6,775 nt of DNA, taken from the NCBI GenBank assembly GCA_021832495.1, contig JAKBKR010000112.1, forward strand, positions 1 to 6,775. Direction: 5' to 3'. The translations under genes and the position numbers were made by a program. The notes under the pieces are model-generated. The model had not been told where the DNA came from. It saw only the letters and a program-made list of their open reading frames with translations, and ran no database searches. This DNA is from a bacterium (GTDB taxonomy: Archaea > Thermoplasmatota > Thermoplasmata > Lutacidiplasmatales > UBA184). This document shows, one piece after another, positions 1-6,137 of this stretch. Position 1 is the stretch's first letter, and each line of letters opens with the position of its first letter.

Positions 1-1
1 A

Positions 2-1831
2 GGGGACGAGCGCGCGATCCTTGAAGGATTCGTGAGGCAGGTCCGGAAGTCCGACCCTGACATCATCACCGGATACAACATCGGGGGCTACGATCTCCCG
101 CTCCTCGAGGAACGGGCACAGAAACTGGGGCTTCCCAAGGGGGCGCTGGCCTTCGGCCGAGATGGCGGCCCCCTCTCGGATTTTGGGGACCGGTTGTGGC
201 GAGCCCACGGTCGTGTCGTCGCGGATGCCTGGTGGTCCGTCCGTACGATCCTCCACCCGAAGCAGGAGTCCCTCCAGTTCGTGTCCAATCTGATGCTCGG
301 GGAGGGTAAGATGGACGTCGACCGGCGGAACATCGATGCCGAGTGGATGGCGGACCCGAAAAAGGTCGTCCTGTACTGCATAAAGGACGCCGAGCTCGCC
401 TTGCGCATCCTCCGTCAGCTCCGGGCGATCGAGCGTGCGGAGAACATGGCCTCGGTCGCGGGGGTTTACCTCGATGAAGGGCTGAACGGCCGCACGAGCA
501 CCTTGGTGGATGCGCTCCTCATCCGGGGCGCCGACCGCCGGGGGATCGGCGTACCCCCTACCCACCGCACTTCCGGGGAAGCCCCCATCGAGGGGGGCTT
601 TGTCCTCGACCTCAAACCTCAGTTGGCGAACTGGGTCGTGGTCCTGGACTTTAAATCGATGTACCCCTCGATCATCATCTCACGGAACATCTGCTTCACC
701 ACCTTGTCCGAAGCGGGAGGGACCGTAGCCCCAAACGGCGTCCGGTTCTTGACGAAGGATGTACGGGCCGGGCTGGTCCCGGAGATCCTGCGCGACCTTA
801 TGGGGGAGCGCGATCGACTCAAGCGCCTTGCCCGGGACGCCACCGATCCCCGCGAGCGGGAGTACTTTGACGGCCTCCAGTCCGCGGTCAAGATCCTCAT
901 GAACTCCTTCTACGGCGTCCTGGCGAGTTCCTTTTACCGGTTCACGAACAAGGACATCGGGGCGGCGATCACCGCGTTCGCCCGGGAAGAGATCCATCGG
1001 GTCATCGACGAGGTACGCAAGACCGGCGCGGAGGTGCTCTATTCCGACACGGACAGCGTGTTCGTGCAATCGCCCGCGCCTTCCCAGGAAGGAAGCCGTC
1101 GGTTCGGGGAAGACCTGGCCTCCCGGTTCACCCGGGAAGGGATAACGCTCGAGTTCCAGAGCGTCTTCCAATCGTTCTTCAGTCACGGGGCGAAGAAACG
1201 CTACGTGGCCCGGCAGGTGTGGCCGAAGGAGGAGCAGATCGTGCGGGGGTACGAAACGCGCCGGTCGGATTCGTTCGAGCTCCAGGTGGAGGCCTTGAAC
1301 GAGGTCTTCCGGCTCATCCTCGACGGGCGGAAGGACGAGGCCGTGGAGTACGCGAAGGGGATCGTGAAGAGCACGATGGCTGGGGGGGCACCGAAGGAGA
1401 AGCTCGTGATCGCCCGCACGGTCCGGGCCGAGCAGGAGTACAACGAGAAGACCCGCGGGAACCTCCCCTTCCTTCGCGTCTACAATATCTTGAAGGACGA
1501 GGGGTATGATGTGATCCCCGGCATGAAGGTCGCCTGGATCGTGGTGGACTCGAAGCGGTCTCCGCAGGACATCGAACCCTATCTTCTGGGGCGGCCCTTC
1601 CCGGAGCGGCGTCAGCCAGACCACCGCTACTATGCGGAGCGACTGGCCCAGACCTTGGCCCGGATCACCGAGGTGTTCGGCGTACCGGAGGAAGAGCTCC
1701 TCGGGAAGCCGGCCCAACAGAAGCTCGGGGACCCCGAGGACCGGGCGTCCATTTCGGCGGACCTGGATAGCCCGGTGACCGCGCTCAAGTCGAGCAGGGC
1801 CAAGGTTCGGCAGACCCGGTTCGATGAGTAA
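2..1831 (+). CDS. polB: Family B DNA polymerase with 3'-5' exonuclease (5'-truncated by window edge)
   Basis: Template-directed DNA polymerase with proofreading, used in archaeal replication or repair. The frame is open to the left edge, and the residues before the GTG at 32 (ending ILEGF) belong to the exonuclease domain, so that GTG is not the start. About 609 residues are visible; family members are usually about 770-850, so roughly 200 N-terminal residues, including Exo I, are missing. Seen in order: Exo II (TGYNIGGYDLPLL, N at 77 and D at 92), Exo III (YCIKD, 374-388), motif A (DFKSMYPSII, from 647), motif B (KILMNSFYG, from 890), motif C (YSDTDS, 1040-1057) and the thumb-proximal KKRY (1193-1204). 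All visible catalytic residues are intact and no intein interrupts motifs A-C. The usual RRDW-like segment after KKRY reads RRSDSFELQ. The protein ends RQTRFDE, a PIP-box-like start without the final aromatic pair. Family assignment is very secure; replicative versus repair role cannot be told here. Confidence 0.96.
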   Translation, partial: GDERAILEGFVRQVRKSDPDIITGYNIGGYDLPLLEERAQKLGLPKGALAFGRDGGPLSDFGDRLWRAHGRVVADAWWSVRTILHPKQESLQFVSNLMLGEGKMDVDRRNIDAEWMADPKKVVLYCIKDAELALRILRQLRAIERAENMASVAGVYLDEGLNGRTSTLVDALLIRGADRRGIGVPPTHRTSGEAPIEGGFVLDLKPQLANWVVVLDFKSMYPSIIISRNICFTTLSEAGGTVAPNGVRFLTKDVRAGLVPEILRDLMGERDRLKRLARDATDPREREYFDGLQSAVKILMNSFYGVLASSFYRFTNKDIGAAITAFAREEIHRVIDEVRKTGAEVLYSDTDSVFVQSPAPSQEGSRRFGEDLASRFTREGITLEFQSVFQSFFSHGAKKRYVARQVWPKEEQIVRGYETRRSDSFELQVEALNEVFRLILDGRKDEAVEYAKGIVKSTMAGGAPKEKLVIARTVRAEQEYNEKTRGNLPFLRVYNILKDEGYDVIPGMKVAWIVVDSKRSPQDIEPYLLGRPFPERRQPDHRYYAERLAQTLARITEVFGVPEEELLGKPAQQKLGDPEDRASISADLDSPVTALKSSRAKVRQTRFDE

Positions 1832-1844
1832 GAATGACCGGCTT

Positions 1845-1875
1845 GCCGGGGACAGCTCGAGCCTCCTTCCCCGGC
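1845..1875. other. Inverted repeat downstream of polB (possible transcript-end hairpin)
   Basis: GCCGGGGA (1845-1852) is perfectly complementary to TCCCCGGC (1868-1875) across a 15-nt loop. The stem could be extended by gacc (1836-1839 region) with ggtc (1876-1879) through a bulge. It lies 13 nt after the polB stop. There is no T tract behind it, and archaeal termination normally relies on T-rich stretches, so its role as a terminator is only a guess; it could also be an mRNA-stability hairpin. Confidence 0.35.
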
Positions 1876-1892
1876 GGTCAAGGTATTATGCA

Positions 1893-1903
1893 CTCTAATA
1901 ATG
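1893..1903 (+). promoter_or_regulatory. TATA-like element upstream of the surface-protein gene
   Basis: The AT-rich string ctctaataatg stands out in GC-rich surroundings. Its centre (about 1898) is 26-27 nt before the GTG at 1925, the normal distance from an archaeal TATA box to the transcription start. A second AT-rich patch (tattatg, 1884-1890) could serve instead, with a start near 1912 that just includes the GGTGAG at 1913. The match to the TTTATATA-like consensus is imperfect and no clear BRE is visible. Confidence 0.3.
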
Positions 1904-1912
1904 CTTCGAAAT

Positions 1913-1918
1913 GGTGAG
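1913..1918 (+). promoter_or_regulatory. Shine-Dalgarno GGTGAG supporting a GTG start at 1925
   Basis: GGTGAG matches the archaeal anti-Shine-Dalgarno (complement of CACCTCC-type 16S tails) and sits 6 nt before an in-frame GTG at 1925. The upstream in-frame ATG at 1901 has nothing comparable in front of it (cactctaata). This decides the start in favour of 1925, although an ATG start on a leaderless transcript cannot be excluded. Confidence 0.45.
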
Positions 1919-1924
1919 TGCAAC

Positions 1925-4900
1925 GTGAGGACCGAATCACACGTGGTTGAGCAAATATTGTTGACAAATCCCCCGAACGTTGCATCGGGGTGGGATCAAA
2001 AGCATCCCCGGGGCCTCCTATGGACTGCGGTAGCCGTGTTGTGCCTTTTCATGGTCCTCCCCGTCCCGGTTATCCTAATCGCTCCCCACTCAGGATCTTC
2101 TCCGGCGATGGGCAGCTTCCAGCGCACTGGTGTAGGAACGAACCCCTCTTCCGCCGCCACGGTGCCGTCGGGGCTGACGGTCCTATTCCCGGGCAAGGCC
2201 CTTGGGGACCCCGGGAACCTTGGGGGAGGAAGTGCCCCACTGGTAGTCAGCCTTGCATTGACCCCAACCTCGGCCACGAACGATGGCAATCAATCCCTGT
2301 CATTCACAGCCACCGTCTCTCCTTCGTCCACGTGTAGCGCTACCATCGGTTGTAAATTCAATTTCAACTTCGATGACGGCAATAGCTTCAATTCCGCGTG
2401 TGTGAACACGTACACTGATACTACGGCACACCTTTACCTAAATTCGGGATACTACAACGCGACCGCGACCGTCACAGTTTACAGTGGGGCCACTGCCAGC
2501 ATCTGCAGCGGTAGTTCGACGACAACCACGTCGGAGAAGTCGCTCATCCACGTCAACCTCGATACGGTGGTGAAGAACGTGGCACCTGTGGATCCCATTT
2601 TAGACCTTGGTCAGGCTGTGAACTTTACCGGCAATGCGACGTTAGGAACGCCTGGCTATTCTTATCAATGGTATCAGGCGGCTGGGAACGGAAGCGCGTG
2701 CACGAGCGGAACGAAGATTCCCGCTGCTACCAAACCCTACTATCTGGCCAAACCGTCCGGCTCCGGATTGCAGTATTACTGTTACTCCGTGACAGACTCG
2801 GTCAATTATGTTACGCGCAGTCCGTGGGACCCGGTCGTGACGAATTCGGCCCTGACGGCACCCGTGACCCCATCCGTGAACGCAACGAGACTGGACACCA
2901 ACCAAAGCTTCCTCGCCCAGAGTTCCATTCCATCCACGGGGTCAGCCAAATACAAGTATGCCTGGCTGGAGAGCTTCAATGGCGGTACCTACACTCTAGC
3001 GTCCCAATGCCAGACGCCGAGCGGTTCGAACGTGTCAGCGTTCAAAACCGTCGCGTGTGCTATCCCGAGCGGGACGCTGGTCCCCGGCTCGTACACCTTC
3101 GAACTGAACGTGACCGACAATGCCACCGTGCCCGAATCGAACCAATCCGCCCCGTCTCCGATGGTGAATGTCACCGCCGCCCTGACCTCGCCCGGCGCAC
3201 CCACCGTGAGCGCGTCGCGGTTGGACGCAGACCAGTCTCTGTACGTCAACGGCTCGGCTCCTTCCACCGGTACGAGCCCCTACAACTATTCCTGGCTCGT
3301 CTCCGTGAACGGAAATACCCCGGCCTTAGCGTCCCAATGCGCGTCTGATTCTGGGCGGATTAACACGGGTGGAAAATTCAATTGCGTCGTGGCTTCCGGA
3401 ACGCTCAACCCGGGCCTCACATACGTCTTCTATGTCCAGCTCAACGATTCGGCCAATACGACCGAGCAATACATCTCGGCCCCTTCCGCACCGGTGTTGG
3501 TCGCTTCGGCACTCTCAGCGCCGATGACGCCGCTCCCCTCGGTGAGCGTTTTGGACGCAAATCAAGAGCTCTGGGTCAATGATTCCCTTCCGGGGCATGG
3601 GACGGCTGGGAACGGGACAGCGCCGTACAGTTACGAGTGGTTGATGGCATTGAACGGCAGCCTGTCTTTCACTAAGGCCGTAGTATGCCAAACTCCAGGG
3701 GGTTCCGGGGCAACGGCGGGGTCCTCTGTCTCCTGTGCCATATTACCCGGCACCCTGGCCGCGGGAACGAACTACTCCTTCGAGCTCCAGCTCAACGATT
3801 CGGCCACGAACCCGGAACGGAGCGTCTCGGCACCCTCCTCCCCCATCCATGTGTTCGCACCGCTTGCGGTTCCTACCATCCCGACCGCGAGCGCCACCGC
3901 CATAGACTGGGGACAAGCCTTGGACCTCGTGGACCCGATCGCTCCGGGGGGTGTGGCTCCCTATCACTACGCCTGGCGGGTCTCAGTGAACGGGGGAGCC
4001 TTTGGTCAAGCTTCGCTCTGTGCCATTCCCTCGGGCACCCTTTCTGGCACCGGTGTCAACGTCACTTGTGCCATCGCTCCCATTAACCTCACGATCGGCT
4101 CGAGCTATACGTTCGAACTCTGGATCAACGATAGCGCCAGCCGACCGGCGAACGCTACTTCGCCCTCCACGGTCTCCATCCCCGTAAGTGCCCCACCGGC
4201 TGCGCACGATCCCCTCCCGCTCCAATCCGTCATCGACTTGGGAGAGAATCTTACGTTGACGGCCAATGTTTCGGGAGGCACGGGTCCCCTTAGTTACCAG
4301 TGGTACTCTGCCATTTCTTCGAACGCTTCCGCCTGCGCTTCCGGAACTCCGATCTCCGGTGCCACGAATTCCACGTATCGTTTTACCCCGACCGCGAGCG
4401 GGTTCTTTTGTTTCGTGGTGAAGGATAGCGCCACGACTCCGGAAGAAGCGATCTCTCCCGTGGCCAATGTGACCGTAGACCCCGCGCTGTTGGCCCCTGC
4501 GGCGACCCCAACGGGGGCAGTCTTGGATAGTGGTCAGTCCCTCACCCTCACGGCCGCCCCCTCTGGAGGCACTCCTCCGTACACTCTGCAGTGGTTCTTC
4601 CTGAGCCAAGGAACGTCATGCGCATCCGGCACCCCCGTTCCGGGAGGAACTGGGCACGTGCTCTCGATCAAACCTTCGAGCACGGGATCGTACTGCTACG
4701 CTGTGAACGACTCGACCTCATCCCCTCACCAAGTGTTTTCCCCGCTGGTACTTGTCCCGGTCAACCCTGCCCTCACGGCGCCCTCGGCCCCGGCCCTTAA
4801 CCCGAACGTGGTGGACGTGGGCCAACCCCTTTCGGTAAAGGCGACACTCGAGACCACCGGTACGGCCCCCTATTCCTACGAATGGCTCGTATCCGTGAAT

Positions 4901-5659
4901 TTCGGGCCATATTCGAAGGCTTCGCTCTGTGCTAACCCGAACGGCACGGGGGCCATTGCCGGGGCATCAGAAACCTGCACGGTCGTACCAAGCGAACTGA
5001 GAGGCGGTACGAAGTACGCTTTTGAGATAGTGGTGAATGATAGTGCGACCACCCCGGAGTCCGTTACCTCCGCTGCTTCGGCCGAGATTCAAGTGAACCC
5101 GTCGCCCTCCGTGACGGGCATGACCGCCAATCCGAGCAACGTCGTGGCCGGAAACCCCACCAAGATCAACGTGAGCGTCTCAGGTGGAACGGCGCCCTAT
5201 TCGTATCTCTATACCGGGCTCCCCTCCGGGTGCGCTTCCGTCGATTCTCCGCAGTTGAACTGCACCCCCCAGGCTGCCGGAGGGTTCTCCATCAAGGTCA
5301 CCGTGAGCGACTCTGTCGGTGAGACGGCGACCGGACTCGTCTTGCTGACCGTGACGTCGAAACCCGGATCGAGTGGTCCGACGAACAGTTCCACACCCTC
5401 TTCCTGGTTGTCGGGCGATATCCTCTGGGTCTTGGTGGGGGTCGTGGTCATCGTCGTGATCCTCGCCATAGTCCTGATGACCCGTAGACGCTCAGGTGGT
5501 CAGGGCACACCTCCGATCACGAAGGAAAGCAGAGGGGAAGAGGGTTCGGAGAAATCGGATGGGGAACCCTCCAAACCGGAGTGGAGCGAAGATTCCGAGC
5601 CGGGGGACAAGTCGACCGATGCAACCCCTCCGGGCACCGGCGTGAAGCCCGAAGCCTGA
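1925..5659 (+). CDS. Large membrane-anchored surface protein with PKD/Ig-like repeats
   Basis: No specific family recognised; a secreted, cell-surface structural or adhesive protein is inferred. From GTG 1925 it has 1244 residues (1252 from ATG 1901). Seen in order: a 29-residue N-region; a hydrophobic helix (residues 30-53) acting as signal peptide or anchor; a low-complexity linker; a PKD-like domain (106-219); Ig-like repeats R1 (220-310), R2 (311-420), R3 (421-530), R4 (531-647), R5 (648-757), R6 (758-855), R7 (856-950) and R8 (951-1060); a PKD-like domain with the GLPSGC signature (1061-1144); an S/T-rich linker; a transmembrane helix (1166-1185) followed by a TRRR stop-transfer; and a 58-residue acidic, Ser/Pro-rich tail. 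Repeats are of two kinds: A (R1, R6, R7; QWY/QWF and a YC near the end) and B (R2-R5, R8; YxFExxxNDSA). About 35 NxS/T sequons suggest heavy N-glycosylation. Every repeat has exactly two cysteines. No protease or other catalytic motif was seen. The gene is less GC-rich than its neighbours, most clearly at 2341-2460. S-layer-associated protein or adhesin are both possible. Confidence 0.9.
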   Translation: MRTESHVVEQILLTNPPNVASGWDQKHPRGLLWTAVAVLCLFMVLPVPVILIAPHSGSSPAMGSFQRTGVGTNPSSAATVPSGLTVLFPGKALGDPGNLGGGSAPLVVSLALTPTSATNDGNQSLSFTATVSPSSTCSATIGCKFNFNFDDGNSFNSACVNTYTDTTAHLYLNSGYYNATATVTVYSGATASICSGSSTTTTSEKSLIHVNLDTVVKNVAPVDPILDLGQAVNFTGNATLGTPGYSYQWYQAAGNGSACTSGTKIPAATKPYYLAKPSGSGLQYYCYSVTDSVNYVTRSPWDPVVTNSALTAPVTPSVNATRLDTNQSFLAQSSIPSTGSAKYKYAWLESFNGGTYTLASQCQTPSGSNVSAFKTVACAIPSGTLVPGSYTFELNVTDNATVPESNQSAPSPMVNVTAALTSPGAPTVSASRLDADQSLYVNGSAPSTGTSPYNYSWLVSVNGNTPALASQCASDSGRINTGGKFNCVVASGTLNPGLTYVFYVQLNDSANTTEQYISAPSAPVLVASALSAPMTPLPSVSVLDANQELWVNDSLPGHGTAGNGTAPYSYEWLMALNGSLSFTKAVVCQTPGGSGATAGSSVSCAILPGTLAAGTNYSFELQLNDSATNPERSVSAPSSPIHVFAPLAVPTIPTASATAIDWGQALDLVDPIAPGGVAPYHYAWRVSVNGGAFGQASLCAIPSGTLSGTGVNVTCAIAPINLTIGSSYTFELWINDSASRPANATSPSTVSIPVSAPPAAHDPLPLQSVIDLGENLTLTANVSGGTGPLSYQWYSAISSNASACASGTPISGATNSTYRFTPTASGFFCFVVKDSATTPEEAISPVANVTVDPALLAPAATPTGAVLDSGQSLTLTAAPSGGTPPYTLQWFFLSQGTSCASGTPVPGGTGHVLSIKPSSTGSYCYAVNDSTSSPHQVFSPLVLVPVNPALTAPSAPALNPNVVDVGQPLSVKATLETTGTAPYSYEWLVSVNFGPYSKASLCANPNGTGAIAGASETCTVVPSELRGGTKYAFEIVVNDSATTPESVTSAASAEIQVNPSPSVTGMTANPSNVVAGNPTKINVSVSGGTAPYSYLYTGLPSGCASVDSPQLNCTPQAAGGFSIKVTVSDSVGETATGLVLLTVTSKPGSSGPTNSSTPSSWLSGDILWVLVGVVVIVVILAIVLMTRRRSGGQGTPPITKESRGEEGSEKSDGEPSKPEWSEDSEPGDKSTDATPPGTGVKPEA
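2997..3010 (+). repeat. 14-nt exact repeat shared by R2 and R3 (other copy 3327-3340)
   Basis: tagcgtcccaatgc occurs at both places, exactly one 330-nt unit apart, around the first cysteine of R2 and R3 (ASQC). A similar exact match, gcttcgctctgtgc, links the same site in R5 (4010-4023) and R8 (4919-4932), which are far apart in the gene. Confidence 0.65.
3435..3455 (+). repeat. 21-nt exact repeat shared by R3 and R4 (other copy 3786-3806)
   Basis: The same 21 nucleotides, beginning tccagctcaacg and ending attcggcca, occur here and at 3786-3806, encoding the conserved QLNDSA segment of R3 and R4. The offset of 351 nt equals the 330-nt unit plus the R4 insertion. Silent positions are identical too, which indicates a DNA-level duplication or gene conversion rather than protein selection alone. 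Confidence 0.75.
4196..4774 (+). repeat. Tandem pair of A-type Ig-like repeats (R6-R7)
   Basis: The two units, 4196-4489 and 4490-4774, share DLGENLTLTA / DSGQSLTLTA, SGGTxPxxxQW, a CASGTP segment, a cysteine 25 residues further on (FFCFVVKDS / SYCYAVNDS) and a V(D/N)PAL end. A diverged relative, R1, is at 2582-2854 (DLGQAVNFTG, YQWY, YYCYSVTDS). The A units thus flank and alternate with the B units: A-BBBB-AA-B. Confidence 0.75.
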
Positions 5660-5676
5660 GCCCATCATCGCTTCGA

Positions 5677-5688
5677 GACCCCGGGGTC
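5677..5688. other. 12-nt perfect palindrome between surface gene and pth2
   Basis: gaccccggggtc is identical to its reverse complement and lies 17 nt after the surface-protein stop. It could be a transcript-end stem or a site for a dimeric regulator, but in GC-rich DNA a single palindrome of this size is weak evidence, and it lacks a T tract. Confidence 0.3.
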
Positions 5689-5708
5689 GTAGCGTCTGTG
5701 CTCGATGG

Positions 5709-5717
5709 CTTTATCGG
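5709..5717 (+). promoter_or_regulatory. TATA-like element upstream of pth2
   Basis: The string ctttatcgg is the only AT-leaning stretch in this intergenic region and is centred about 26 nt before the GTG at 5739. That spacing would place the transcription start at or near the start codon, giving a leaderless mRNA as is common in archaea. A GGAGGG at 5722-5727 is an alternative Shine-Dalgarno, 11 nt from the GTG. Confidence 0.3.
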
Positions 5718-5738
5718 CTCGGGAGGGATTCCGGTCCT

Positions 5739-6113
5739 GTGGTCTCGGTTTCGGATCCCACTGCGCTCAAGATGGTCCTCGTGGTCCGGGGTGAGCTCGG
5801 GCTCTCCCCCGGGAAGGCCGCCGTCCAAGTCGCCCATGCCGCCGTGATGCTTGCCCTCGAGGGCCGCTCGAGGAAGGACAAGATGCTCGAGCAGTGGTTG
5901 GAACAGGGACAGAAGAAGGTCGCCCTCCGTGTACAGACCTTGACGGAAATGGAGGACCTGCAGCACAAGGCACGTCGTTTGGGGTTGCGCACGGTCTTCG
6001 TCCAGGACGCCGGCCTGACCGAAGTGCCGGCCGGTACCAAGACCGTCCTTGGGATCGGGCCCGGGTCGCCGTCCGATATCGACCGGGTCACGGGTTCGCT
6101 CCCCCTGCTCTGA
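5739..6113 (+). CDS. pth2: Peptidyl-tRNA hydrolase, archaeal/eukaryotic type (Pth2)
   Basis: Cytosolic enzyme that hydrolyses the ester bond of peptidyl-tRNAs dropped from stalled ribosomes, releasing tRNA for reuse. The 124-residue protein has the usual family size (about 115-120). Seen: the N-terminal strand MVLVVRGELGLS; GKAAVQVAHAA (K26, Q30, H33); and the C-terminal signature DAGLTEVPAGT then TVLGIGP (D90-P108), the classic Pth2 pattern with its conserved lysine and aspartate. The first helix region is followed by the charged linker EGRSRKDK. Start: GTG 5739 is the first possible start in this frame, supported by a TATA-like box about 26 nt upstream and a GGAGGG; ATG 5772 (at MVLVVR) would remove 11 residues and is possible. 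It lies 79 nt after the surface-protein gene and probably has its own promoter. It converges on the reductase gene 24 nt downstream. Confidence 0.95.
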   Translation: MVSVSDPTALKMVLVVRGELGLSPGKAAVQVAHAAVMLALEGRSRKDKMLEQWLEQGQKKVALRVQTLTEMEDLQHKARRLGLRTVFVQDAGLTEVPAGTKTVLGIGPGSPSDIDRVTGSLPLL

Positions 6114-6137
6114 GCGTTGCGCGTAAGTCCGCCCGGC

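Larger units (their letters stand above)
2855..4195 (+). repeat. Tandem block of four B-type Ig-like repeats (R2-R5)
   Basis: Units start at 2855, 3185, 3515 and 3866. R2, R3 and R5 are each 330 bp (110 residues) by my boundaries; R4 is 351 bp because of a 7-residue insertion (GTAGNGT-like) before its PYSYEW. The shared pattern is an x-APxxP start, LDxxQ or IDWGQ, TGxxPYxYxWL, one cysteine after about 60 residues, a second 15-16 residues later, then YxFExxxNDSA and a SAPS-type end. A fifth copy, R8, lies separately at 4775-5104 (330 bp). Confidence 0.8.

Noticed and set aside
32..34. GTG as the true start of the polymerase
   Set aside because: It falls inside the exonuclease domain and the frame stays open to the window edge with family-like residues; the gene is simply truncated.
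640..1060. Intein in polB motifs A-C
   Set aside because: Archaeal PolBs often carry inteins here, but motifs A, B and C are each uninterrupted with normal spacing.
680..1717. 345-residue open frame on the minus strand inside polB
   Set aside because: Antisense shadow of a GC-rich coding gene; the plus frame has all DNA polymerase motifs, while the antisense product is a Leu/Arg/Pro/Gly-rich string without domain features.
1845..1875. Confident intrinsic terminator after polB
   Set aside because: The stem is good but no T tract follows, so it is listed only as an inverted repeat.
3983..4609. 208-residue minus-strand frame, and 226-residue plus frame at 2668-3348
   Set aside because: Both are out-of-frame shadows of the surface-protein repeats; Arg/Gly/Ser-rich translations with no recognisable domain or start context.
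2855..5104. CRISPR or other short-repeat array
   Set aside because: The repeats are about 330 nt, in frame and protein-coding; there is no short direct repeat with unique spacers.
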